From Plenodomus lindquistii (Eukaryota > Ascomycota > Dothideomycetes > Pleosporales > Leptosphaeriaceae): a DNA stretch of 64,000 nt. The stretch covers positions 744,001 to 808,000 of the forward strand of contig JANUWI010000012.1 of the NCBI GenBank assembly GCA_025504975.1, written 5' to 3'. The translations under genes and the position numbers were made by a program. Of the stretch, positions 33,774 to 44,137 are shown piece by piece. Numbering within the stretch: position 1 is the first letter of the stretch; every line of letters starts with the position of its first letter. The notes beneath the pieces were generated by a model. That model saw only the letters and a program-made list of their open reading frames with translations. It was not told the origin of the DNA and made no database searches.

Positions 33774-33938
33774 ATGGATCACGAAAAGCTGTTAGATGAC
33801 TTTGATCGAGACGTGGACTGCATGAACGCGAGCCACAGCTTACGCGGCGATATGTCGACGGAGAACACACATCACAACACTCTTCCTCAACCCGCCGCAC
33901 AAGGCGACGAGATCAATGAAAAGGTAAACGCATACTAG
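33774..33938 (+). CDS. Possible small acidic protein (54 aa)
   Basis: A short open frame starts MDHEKLLDDFDRDVD and is hydrophilic and acidic, without signal peptide or known domain. A GTAAAC donor at its end and an acceptor near 34018 could join it to a short final exon ending KAKPLDH. Support is limited to the frame, the start context and the direct repeats upstream. It may be chance or a 5' leader peptide. Confidence 0.2.
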   Translation: MDHEKLLDDFDRDVDCMNASHSLRGDMSTENTHHNTLPQPAAQGDEINEKVNAY

Positions 33939-34692
33939 ATGCAGACCAGCAAAAATTGCCCCGCCGAGATTCCCGAAGGAAGCTCGTAACGATTCCACGC
34001 CGCGCTGTGCAATGCAGGCGAAACCGTTAGACCACTGAATGCTTGAGCTCAGTGAGTCGCAAGAAGGTAAGTATGATTTTTCTCAGAGGGGACGGGGACA
34101 GGCCGGTTTATATAGACAGAGGGAGGGGGCTCGTGCGTGGATTTGCGTGAAAATATGCTGTTTAGTTTGACCGGCCCGCAGGCATGGTCATGGATCGGGA
34201 TGTGAACGATGCGTTTAGCCTGCCGAGCGTTCATTGGGCGTGGTCGGCTAGCGGCATCTAGAGAGCGGTCGATCAGCATGGCTCTTCACGTGTTCGCTTA
34301 GATCTGGTCGGTGCCTGTTGCCAAGACTGTGCTAGCAACCGAGCTCGAGAACTTCTCCCGCTGTGAGCAGACCAAGACACCAACCCTCACCTCGCACGTG
34401 AGGGGACACGACCGTCAGACAGGTAAGCTCAATCTTCTACTACCCCCGTTTCCGCACCTGAGTTTTGCGCGTTCAACGAGTAGTGTCCAACGGTGGGGAC
34501 ACGTTCAATGCACGCGGCAAGCTTCGATGCACATTCACCTCCACCCTCTGTGATGATTATGTACAACCTTAGAACCGTTGCGAATGACGCCTTCGGGCGA
34601 GTGACTTCACAGCTCCACCCTATCTGAGATTCCTTTTTACCCCCGGCTCGATCATAGCTTGGCTCGATCCGCAACTGACAGGAACAGACATT

Positions 34693-36465
34693 ATGAGTAG
34701 AGCCGGTCCTAGCTTCTTGCGCCCGTACCTCTACCGAGCTTCGCGCCCGCTCAAGCCGGAGCATGCTCGCGCGTATCTCTCCATTCAGAGGCGCCTCGCC
34801 CAATCGATAGCTGCGGAGGATTACACTGGCCCGCACGATGTGGAAAAGCAGAGGCGGATCGAGCAATTGAGCAAAGTCAGATCACTGGGCGACTATCATC
34901 CTCGACTTGTGCAATCTGCTGGCGTAGAGAGTCTGTCACTTCGTGACTTCAATGCAAAGTACAATAGTATCCAAGAGACACAGAATGAAGTTGTTTCGGT
35001 ATTCGGTATGAGCCGTGCCCCAGCATGATGACTGTGAATCTGACGATCGTAAGGAAGGGTGCGATCGGTGCGAATGCTTGGGTCGAAGCTGATGTTCCTC
35101 GACGTCGAACGTGATATGCAACGCCTGCAGGTCATGGTGGAGCTGAAGAAGCTCGCCACCCCCGAAGAGTCTCTTGAAGAATACAAGAGCTTCAAGAAGA
35201 TTGCACGCCTCGGTGACTGGGTTTGTATGTGACTATTGGTATCATCATATCATACACAGCTGACGTCCGTAGCCGTTCAGGGTCAAGCAACAAAGACATC
35301 GTCTGGCCAACTCTCCATCCTAGCTCACGAGGTTCCCCAAGTCCTCGCGCCATGTCTCCACCACATTCCTGAGGTCGTCGATAATGCTGAAACGCTTGCC
35401 CGCCGACCACACATCCATCAACTCACAAGCAATGAGCCCGGCGATGTCCTTCGCCTACGTGCAATGATCTACGATTACATGCGCATGTACTTCATCAACA
35501 GCGGCTTCCTCGAAGTAGAGACACCGCTCTTCGATGTCAACGCCGGCGGCGCCATCGCACGGCCCTTCGAGACTGTCGCGAATGAACTATCCAACATGCC
35601 CATCAAGCTCAGAATAGCACCGGAGCTCAATCTCAAGCGCCTCATCATCGGCGGCCAGGACAAGGTCTTCGAAATCGGACGCGTGTTCCGGAACGAAGGG
35701 GTAGACAACACGCACAACCCCGAATTCTCCACCTGCGAGTTCTACGAAGTAGGCGCCACACTGCCCGACGTGATCGCGCGGACCGAACAGCTCATCCACG
35801 GTCTGCACACAGCAACCGAAGCCCTCCGACCAACCTACTTCCCCTCTCTCCCCGCCCCACAAGACATCGACTTCTCAACGCCCTTCGCCCACCTCCCCTT
35901 CATCCCAACCATCGAACGCCAATCCGGGCACAAACTGCCCAACCTCTCCACTCCCACAGCCCCCACAGACATCCTCGCCCTCTTCAAAACCCTCGACATC
36001 ACCGTGCCCCCCAACCCCACACTCCCCCGTCTCCTAGACACACTAGCCGAAATCTACATCGAGCCGCTCTGCAAAAACCCCACCTTCATCACGCACCACC
36101 CGGAAGCCCTCTCCCCGCTCTCAAAATCCCACATCGACTCCGAAACAGGCCAGCGCGTTGCGTCGCGCGTCGAACTCTTCATACACGGCCGCGAATACGT
36201 GAATGCGTATGAGGAGGAGAATTCGCCGTTTGAGCAGCGCAGAAAGTTTATCCAGCAGCGTGGGTTTTATGCGGAGGGAGACGGGGACAAGGGTGCTATT
36301 GATGAGAGTTATCTCGAGGCGTTGGAGTGGGGGATGCCGCCGACGGGGGGGTGGGGGTGTGGGTTGGATAGGCTGGTTATGCTGTTTGCGAGTAAGAGGA
36401 GGATTGCGGATGTGTTGCCTTTTGGGACGTTGAGGAATGTGGTTAGTATTGCGAAGATGAAGTAG
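34693..36465 (+). CDS. MSK1: Mitochondrial lysyl-tRNA synthetase (class II)
   Basis: Charges mitochondrial tRNA-Lys. Model: join(34693..35005, 35054..35224, 35273..36465), 558 aa. The N-terminus is rich in Arg and lacks acidic residues (MSRAGPSFLRPYLYRASRP), consistent with a mitochondrial targeting peptide. The OB-fold anticodon domain follows with GRVRSVRMLGSKLMFLDV and a GQLSI strand. Class II motif 2 is VFEIGRVFRNEGVDNTHNPE followed by FSTCEFYE, and motif 3 is GCGLDRLVMLFASKRRIADV. The catalytic core carries an insertion around residues 315-410 that differs from cytosolic enzymes. The coding strand is C-rich to about 36190 and G-rich after. Introns are 48 bp each. Neighbouring genes share no pathway. 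Confidence 0.92.
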
Positions 36466-36951
36466 GGTAATTGTTGGTGATAGAGGTGGGGTTGCGCTGG
36501 TTGAGGGCCATGAGTCTTGCATAAATGACATGTTGAGATTAGGGTTTAGATGGTTTCTGGCACTCAGTCAATCCGTTCAAGGGTATCAGCAGAAGCATTA
36601 GATACAGGCGGCATATGATATATCATGAGTCTAGGACATGATTGTTTCTCCCCAAATCCCACACCTTTTCCAAACAACATTACCCCCTTTGACCATTCAT
36701 CGACAACAACCACGGGTATCCACCCCAACGCCTTGAACTACACATACAAAATCCAACCATAACGCCACGTTCCATTCCCATCATATCACCCCCCATATAT
36801 TACATCGGCACTTTTCCATAATCATCCATGAACCATGAAAAGAGAGAGACCTGCCCCCCCAGACGCTTCCCTTGCGCCATGATACCCCCAGCGAACAAAC
36901 CAAGGCAAAGCCGAGCCATAAGCGGCCGCCTCGATGAATCCACAATCACAA
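36466..36951. other. Convergent intergenic region
   Basis: These 486 bp contain the 3' flanks of the lysyl-tRNA synthetase (+) and the SRA-YDG gene (-). The part near 36640-36930 is C/A-rich. No gene seen. Confidence 0.5.
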
Positions 36952-38631
36952 TCACCAATTCTTCTTCCTCCTCAACCTCTCCAACTCCATCTCCTCATAA
37001 TACGTCGGCCGTCTCGCCGCATCCCCCTCACATCTAATCCGCTCCTGCCCCTCACACCGCTCAAGCCGAAACCGACACATAGCCTTGTTCTTATCCACAA
37101 CCTCAAAACTCTTGGCCTTGTAAAGCCCATCATAGCGCAGACCAACGCTAGGCCGGTACGGATTACTCTTTACCAGTTGGTGCGAGCGGATGACGCGGAT
37201 GGGGTTTTGCAGGTTGATGGAGGTAATGAGGTGGGTTGTGTTTTCAGTGGGGGTGGAGTCTTTGGATTCGGTGCCGCTGTATTCTATGGATGTCCCGTTG
37301 TCGACGTCGTGGTAGCCGCCGCCGGAGAGAACAATGGAGTAGGCGCCGCGGTCTTTTTCGCCAAAGATTCCTGCGGGGTGGGGGTTAGTGAGGGAAGGGA
37401 AGGGAGGTGGGATTGGTGAAGGTGGCTTACCTCCTTGGGCAGCGCCGTGCGCGCCGTCTCTCACTGTGCAGAGCTGTGTGGGCCACCATTGACCGAGGAC
37501 AAGGTTGCCTTCACCGTAGTATTTTGCGCTGGCGGGATGCTTTTCCCGGTATCTGGGGTCGATTCTGTCGCCGTTGCGATCTTTGCCTTTTGCAGTGATG
37601 ATGCCTCGGAGGATGTCTTGGTCAAAATCTTGGTAGTACCAGCGGTTGTAAAGTTGGAAACTGTCTGCCTTTAGGTCTGGAGGGAAGATGGCGTCCTTCT
37701 TGAAGATTGCGGATAAGCCGGTATCTGGACTGAAGATTCTTGCTTTTTTCAGAATGAACTTGTTGACGGTGAGGACGATCTCCGCTTTGTGAACCTCATT
37801 ACGGAGGTTCTCGTATAGCTTGTCTCGCATGGCTGGTCTCCGCTCACCCTGACAGCTTATAATGTAGCCTTTGAGAGAGTCTAGCGCCGCAAGATCCTGT
37901 GGTTTCTTTCTCGCAAGCTGCTTCATCTCGAACCCGTTTTCGTTGATTGAAGTGTACCACGCGGGGAGTGGACGCACTGGATAGCGGTCTGAGGAATCAC
38001 CCGGAGCAAGTAAACTGGATATGGTGTTTGGAGTTGTTGTGGATGTGTTCACCACCGCTTCCCGCGCAGCCCCAGCTCTGGAAGACTCAGCTGCCAGTGA
38101 TAGAGCCTTTAACTCACTTTCTTTCGTGACAGTGAGACTTCCTTTGCGCTTTGAAACTGCTTCTTTTACGTGACCGCTCTCTTTTACTTGTTGAGCCCGG
38201 ATTGCTTTCTTCTTAGTCCGCCTTTCCTCTTGTCGCCGCTCTTGCCTTTTCCGTGCATCGCTGACCAGAGCCACATTCTCTGACAGAGAGTGATTGTCTG
38301 ATGAGTCTGGTGAGTCTAGATTAATATCACCGTCTGATATTTCCATTGGTACCGTCGTATCCATTGGCTCCGTGGGTTCCATCAGCTCCACCCGTGCCGT
38401 GACCGCCACGCTATCGCACGCCAGCCCATTGACTTCAGTGCCCTGAGCCGGAGACACTGTCTGGCCACGTCTATCAGTATCTCGCGCATCATCTTTAACC
38501 TGCTGAAGTTTGGCCTTCAGAGCATCCAGCGAGCCATTCGCCGCGTTCTGCTTCGCCAGTTCAACAAGCCATGCCGGCGCATTGTATGGCTTGTACTTGT
38601 TGTCATTCCGAGCAAAATCCATGTCGCCCAT
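36952..38631 (-). CDS. SRA-YDG domain protein (putative modified-DNA reader)
   Basis: Contains an SRA-YDG domain, the module that in UHRF1 and plant SUVH proteins flips and binds methylated cytosine. Model: complement(join(36952..37370, 37431..38631)), 539 aa; the 60-bp intron (GTAAGC...CGCAG) is in frame and could be missed. The domain (about residues 355-520) shows GEGNLVLGQWWPTQL, RDGAHGAAQGGIFGEKDRGA, SIVLSGGGYHDVDNG, YSGTES, RVIRSHQLVKS and GLRYDGLYKAKSF. The N-terminal 200 residues are polar with a Lys/Arg-rich coiled segment (DARKRQERRQEERRTKKK). No RING, PHD, Tudor or SET motif is seen, so it is not a UHRF1 or SUVH orthologue in architecture. Methyl-DNA binding is inferred from the domain only. 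Confidence 0.88.
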   Translation of the reverse strand: MGDMDFARNDNKYKPYNAPAWLVELAKQNAANGSLDALKAKLQQVKDDARDTDRRGQTVSPAQGTEVNGLACDSVAVTARVELMEPTEPMDTTVPMEISDGDINLDSPDSSDNHSLSENVALVSDARKRQERRQEERRTKKKAIRAQQVKESGHVKEAVSKRKGSLTVTKESELKALSLAAESSRAGAAREAVVNTSTTTPNTISSLLAPGDSSDRYPVRPLPAWYTSINENGFEMKQLARKKPQDLAALDSLKGYIISCQGERRPAMRDKLYENLRNEVHKAEIVLTVNKFILKKARIFSPDTGLSAIFKKDAIFPPDLKADSFQLYNRWYYQDFDQDILRGIITAKGKDRNGDRIDPRYREKHPASAKYYGEGNLVLGQWWPTQLCTVRDGAHGAAQGGKPPSPIPPPFPSLTNPHPAGIFGEKDRGAYSIVLSGGGYHDVDNGTSIEYSGTESKDSTPTENTTHLITSINLQNPIRVIRSHQLVKSNPYRPSVGLRYDGLYKAKSFEVVDKNKAMCRFRLERCEGQERIRCEGDAARRPTYYEEMELERLRRKKNW

Positions 38632-39973
38632 CTCGGAATCTCGACCGTTTGTGAACCAATGGCAGAGTATGTTGATGTGCCTATCCGTGTAAGTCGCGTC
38701 GGAATAACACGCTTATGTTCGCAAGTATAGCAGTGTGGCGCAGAGTATACAAACACTTGCTTAAGACGCGACGGAGTGGCGTTCCGCAGTGACTGTGAAT
38801 GTGATACTAGTAGCAGTGGCGTAAGGCAAGGCAACTATTGGTGCCTAGCTGCCATGTGTAGTCGGTAACGTGTGTGTGCGTGTTTGGTTGCCATGCAACG
38901 CGTCTCCCTCACCTCCCGATGTGTGTTGAGATGTGAAGAATCGCTCGCAGAATTTTCATTCAGAAAAGTATCTTATGCACAGGTGAGAGATGTATGTATG
39001 CTCAGTGTATGTAGCGAATGTGTACAACGACATGTGTTCCTCACCTCCAAATTCGCGCTAGTGGATTAGCGTGGAAATGACGGGACACCAACATGACACC
39101 TTATCAATACCATGGATTGGACTGCGGGGAGCCTGTCGTGATCGTATGACCGACTCCTCAACTCTATCATTCGTCAACCCAGACTAAATTTCATGAGGCT
39201 TTTTTTGTCAGCGGCCGCAGAGAATGAACACCATTCTTACTACCGTCAATTGACTCCTCAGCCCATACTCACAGAGAGAAGAAGAGGAGAACCACCAATC
39301 CAACCACAAGACGACAACACGTTCATCCTCCACCCATACCACACAACTAACCCAACACTAAACTATAAACAACGCAACAATCCTTCCAAAAGTCCACCAA
39401 GTCGCCGTAAGACTAGCATCCCTACATTGCCATCAAGATGCCACATTTTATACTATACTCGCAAAACAGATAGTAAGCGCCACATTACAAAAGTCGAAAA
39501 TACTACGAAGAAGTGTCTGTTCATGTGCGTTGGATACACCCCAGGACGGAGCTTACTCGATCCCTGCTGTTGACTGTCCGGAACGCTTGCATTGAAGTCT
39601 CATTCACGATTTTTGTATATCGACAGGGTGCGACTTGAGGTAAGATACATGACTTTTCTACTATTCAAATAGAGTACGCTCGCTGTGTGATGGATGAGGC
39701 CATCTTCAACACGATCATGTTAGAGACTACGTAGACTACGTAGACACTTCGAGTATATAGAGAATGGAATGAAGTGGTATCTGGAAGAACAGAATCACCG
39801 ATAAACAGCCCATGTACGACATATCTAATTCGTCTCTATACAAAACATACACATCTACACTAAATCATCCCACGGGCAAAAAAAAAAAGTTCGCAAACGC
39901 TATGCTAAACGCCCCCATTCCCAAAACGACCGATAGGACACCAACATTTCCCAATTCACCAACAATCCCCACA
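38632..39973. other. Intergenic, no gene seen
   Basis: The 1.34-kb region lies upstream of the SRA-YDG gene and downstream of the PAF-acetylhydrolase stop, both minus. A short tandem palindromic repeat (ACTACGTAG twice) sits near 39727-39744. C-rich sequence at 39860-39973 continues the skew of the adjacent gene end. Confidence 0.5.
39727..39744 (+). repeat. Tandem duplication of palindromic ACTACGTAG
   Basis: Two adjacent 9-bp copies of ACTACGTAG, each containing the palindrome CTACGTAG. Confidence 0.6.
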
Positions 39974-41572
39974 TCATCTCGCCTTCCCCTCAACAACCTG
40001 CCCCAACGCCTCACCCTCCACCATCGCCTCCCCAGGCCCCGTCCCATCCTCACCAACCCTCTCATCCGCCTTACCAACCCCCCTCCCCCCCTCCGCATCC
40101 TCAACACCCGCACTTAAATTCACCCACCCCCTCACAGCATCCTTCCTCCTACTCAAAATAGCCTCGTCCTGCTCGACACCCCCCACCTTCGCATCCGCAC
40201 CCTCAATCTCAAGATCCACAGCGCTCGTATTAGCAACCTCAACACCACTCTCCCTAAGCACCTGCAAAATCGCGCGGGTATTGAGGCGCAAAACGCGATC
40301 TGGTTCTTTTGCGCCAAAGACTTTGGTCGTGACCCAGGGGAACAAGATGCCGAAGTCGCTTTGGGAGAGATGGGCCGAGGCGATGGGGTAGAAGATGTGG
40401 GGGCCTTGGAGGGAGGGGGAGGGAGGAGCAAGAATGCGTTGGGTTTCGCGGAAGTTGGAGGACCAGTTGTAGAAGCCTTCTGAGGCAATGGCGAGGAGGT
40501 TGCGGCCGCCGGTGGGGGAGGAATAGCAGGGCATTGGTTGGGAGCGGAGCCAGGCTGTGGAGGGGCTTTGGATGGGAAGGGTCCAGAGGTCGAGGAGGGA
40601 TATGGGGGTGGACGGGGTGATTTGGCGGACGAGGGGTGATGTGGGGGAGGGGGTGAAGAGGGGTTTGTAGGAGGGGATTGGGGAGGAGGGGCGGTGGTAT
40701 ACAGATTTGACGAATTGGATCATAGTGCATGCGCCGAAGGAGTGACCGGCGAAGCTTATGGAGCCCGGCTCGTGAACTTGGAGGGTGTTGTGAAACATGC
40801 TTAGAAGATTTCCGCCTTTCTTTGGCTGGTCCAGGGCCACGTTTTTCAAATTCGTTCCTTGGACAATCTTTAGGAGAGCGTCGTGTACCATGCCAATCTC
40901 CCACAGCCGTATGCGCAGCTGCTCATCTCTTGCCTCGTACACTTCGGTGCTGGGCTTGTGGGCGATGGGGCGGTACTCGACACGGTTGGTCTTCTCCTTC
41001 TGGTCGGGAGTCTGGTGTGTTGACAATGGCGAACTTCCGTCGCGGTGGTCTGGCGCTACGACGACGATTCCGTGGCTGGCAAGCGAGCCACAGATGTGCG
41101 AGTATGCGTTCCTTGAGCCACCAAGGCCGTGTGAGAAGACCATGACTGGCCATTGCCGTGACTTGGTCGGGGGTTCGAGGAGATCAGCGTTCTGATGTAC
41201 GGGCATGGAAATGTAGTAGAGTAATTGGGGGATCAGTCTGCGACGTCGTTAGTCCTGCGACATAGAAAGCGCACGGCTATGCACTTACGCAAAGACTCCA
41301 GCGAATGCGCTGTTGGCTCCCAAGAACTTTGCATACGCTGCAATCGTCTCTCGCTGCGGACTCGGAATCCATTTGACGGCCTTCTGGTCGCTGTCCTGTT
41401 TACAAGGGTAGAACATCCTGAAAGCCACCGTAGGCAGTTCCGCTGGCGGCGCATCGTCTGTCGGGCTCTGTAGTTCACTAGTTGGTATCTCTACGTCCAC
41501 GGATCCAACTTTGTAAGGCCCTGTATGTGCCGGAAATCCGGGCGTAGGATTGAGGCGGTTGAGCCATGTCAT
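39974..41572 (-). CDS. Platelet-activating-factor acetylhydrolase-like lipase
   Basis: Alpha/beta-hydrolase of the PAF-AH II family, phospholipase A2 enzymes that hydrolyse short or oxidised sn-2 acyl chains. Model: complement(join(39974..41237, 41289..41572)), 515 aa. The N-terminus WLNRLNPTPGFPAHTGPYKV and VMVFSHGLGGSRNAYSHICG are typical. The nucleophile elbow is SFAGHSFGAC (GxSxG), with DHRDGS upstream. The candidate catalytic His lies in SAHLSQSDFG. No signal peptide is visible, so it is probably intracellular. The last 80 residues are Gly/Glu-rich and poorly conserved. The open frame extends above the chosen ATG by 12 codons with only a GTG start, so 41572 is preferred. Confidence 0.88.
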
Positions 41573-42516
41573 ACTGGCTGCCGGAAGATTGGCCCTGCTG
41601 GCAGACACGCGCGAGGGTATGGCACTGACGAGGGAAATGAGGGATCGTGGAAACGACAGCGTGGCTATGATTGACTATGGACGAGTGGAAGCAAATCTAG
41701 GGTGTGATCAAGATCCAGGCTGAACCCAATATGGCAGCGTATGGAATCGATGTGCTGTGTGGAGCGTGACAGAAGAATGAGAGAAGAAAGTAGCCACCGA
41801 TGCACACATGGCAAATGGAAAGCAGCACACGATAGTGACGCAAATGTCCATGCTTATCGCAGCCGCTAGTTTCAGGAACACTCCGGAGCACGCGACACTT
41901 GGAAATCCGGGCGCTGGCCTTTGTGGCGTGGCGAAGGAGAGAAATGTTGCGACCGAGGCTTCGGACGCGTTTCGTCGGACCAACTACGCGCTGCTGGCGT
42001 CGTGGGTGTTCCACATACGATGTGAATCATGTTTGCTATCTTTTAACATATCCATCGTGCCCCGACTGAAGTAACGAGCATTGCAAGAGATGTAAAAGTC
42101 ATGGTACGCGTGATCGCGTGCCATGTGTGTTGCGCCGAGGTGACGACATTGCCAGAAAAGGACCCTAGTCTCGGCCAGTTCGGCGCCCGCGGGCCCTGTC
42201 AAGCATGTGAACGTGGGCAGCAAGTCGTGGAAAGATGGACCCTTGATCTGGCTGGAGTATGGGCAGAACCACAAGATGAAGCTTTTGTGTGCCAATAAGC
42301 AGAAACTAATCGCGACTTGCTCAAGATGTAATTATGGAGTATTAATGTGCTGACAAAGACTCACAAAACGCCTTGCAAATGCCGTCGTGTACGGAAAGGA
42401 AGCCAAATCGCAACTGTGAATCCGCTCAACAAGCCAACATACGACGATTGCATACGAGAAAGAAATGGTCAAGGCCAGCAGATACCTCGCAAACGCTCCA
42501 ACGACAGACTGAATGA
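41573..42516. other. Intergenic, no gene seen
   Basis: These 944 bp separate the PAF-acetylhydrolase start from the Rab stop, both minus. Open frames of 65-105 codons lack domains. Confidence 0.5.
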
Positions 42517-43671
42517 TCAACAACACCCTCCCCTTCGTCTACTTCCCCCAATTCTAAACACATCCTCCCATTCACCCAAGGGCCCAGGCTTCTTGCCCCT
42601 CCTCCTGGACCGCAACCCCTCATCTCCAAACCCACTCTTGATGCTCCCACCGCCATCATCCCAGCCCAAATCGCCGTATTGTATGCCACTCGCCGGATCA
42701 TCCGGGTCGATTTCGCCAAGTTCAATCTTAGTGAGTATCATGCGTGCCAGTCTTGTAAACAGCTCCTCCACATTCTCGCCGTTCAGCGCGGAAACCTCGA
42801 CAGCAACTGGGATGCCGTTCTCGCCTGCCCATCGCGAGGCGGTTTCGGCAGGGACTTCGCGTCCGTCTGGCGCAACGGTATATGAAGCGTGTAAATTCGC
42901 ATTCAGCGATGGCGCATGCGACGACTGCGAGCCAGGTGTTGGCGGGGAGAAGCCACTCTCACTCGAGGGCGTACTGCTATAACTCCCGTACGCACTGTGT
43001 CCCCCCACACTCGATGGCGGGGGCGGCCCATCCTCAACGTCAGCCTTGTTGCCCGCCAGTATAATCGTAATGTCTGGTCCAGCCAGCGCACGCGCATCGT
43101 TTAGAAACGTCTGTAGTTGTTGGAAACTCCGCCAGCTGCTGACATCGTAGACGAGGATTGCGCCGGCGGCACCGCGGTAGTAAGACCGCGAGACGGAGCG
43201 GAAGCGCTCGGTGCCTGCCGTGTCCCAGAGTTGGAGTTTTATGCGCTTGCGGGCTGACGAGTGGGCTTTGCGGTCGGCAATGTGGACGATCTTGGAGGAG
43301 AATTCGACGCCGATGGTTTGCGAGGATAGGGCGCGCCCTGGGTGTATGTCAGGTCTGCGCATCCTGGGTGTAGAGAAGTCATCATGTAATAGGGTGCCTC
43401 TGACTTACATTCGCTCTTGACGAACCGGTGCAGCAGACACGATCTTCAACATGTCAGCGCTTGCTCGTGACCTGTTCGCGGCCGAAGACTGACTTTCCCG
43501 CACCGCTCGGACCCAGCAGCACAATTTTCGCCAGGTAGTCATACATGCTGCCCAGCTCCTGTGGTTACTATTTAGCATGGCTCGGGGCTTCCTGGCATGT
43601 TCCCTACCTACTTGGTGCCGGGGCTCGCTGCTCTTGGTCGACGCAGTCGACGCTGCGCGATTGCGCCCCAT
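42517..43671 (-). CDS. Rab4-like small GTPase with long low-complexity insertion
   Basis: Membrane-trafficking GTPase. Model: complement(join(42517..43337, 43409..43443, 43494..43558, 43612..43671)), 326 aa, with a 35-nt third exon. G-box motifs: P-loop GPSGAGKSC, switch [23 protein letters not shown], and a SAL motif in EVSALNG. The effector-side sequence SSQTIGVEF and following [13 protein letters not shown] resemble Rab4/Rab14. The C-terminus ends GGCC, a double-cysteine geranylgeranylation signal. Between NKAD and SAL there is an insertion of about 65 residues rich in Ser, Pro and Gly, where other Rabs have about 25; the total length is 326 aa instead of about 210. The N-terminal exon adds a short basic Ser-rich extension before [12 protein letters not shown]; starting at that Met is possible. 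Confidence 0.88.
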
Positions 43672-44137
43672 GTTGACGATTCGACTGGTCGTGTGGAATC
43701 AACGATGTCGTAGTGTCTTTGGCCTAGAGTTCCTGGTCGCGCATGTTTCCTGGTCACAGTCTACCATAAACAAAAGCAACAAAACACCAGGTCGTGCAAC
43801 AAGGCGCAGCGGCGGTGCTGTGTTGTAATGCTTGGCTTATCGCCGTGACGAACCGCGGTCCGCGACTCCACTGTCACGCGCAAACGGCCATCTCCTAGCT
43901 TCAATTGGCAGATTGGTGAGATTACTACGTCACATGATGAGACAGAGCACGGATTCACCATGTAATTATGACGATATGTCGATAAGGTATGGGACTATGT
44001 ACAGCAACCTATTCCATCTCTCTATAACAAGAAAATCAGGCTGTAGAAGCAACGCAATGATGGTATCCTAAACGCTCGACGATGCATATATGTGGCTCAA
44101 GCAAATGTACACCTACGAACAGAGCACAGGGAGCAAC
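43672..44137. other. Intergenic, no gene seen
   Basis: These 466 bp lie between the Rab start and the copper ATPase stop, both on the minus strand, and contain only short open frames. Confidence 0.5.

Larger units (their letters stand above)
32734..34692. other. Divergent intergenic region with one possible micro-gene
   Basis: Nearly 2 kb separates the dehydrogenase start (-) from the lysyl-tRNA synthetase start (+). It holds a possible 54-codon open frame at 33774-33938 preceded by two TCGCGACAC copies. Otherwise nothing was recognised. Confidence 0.45.
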
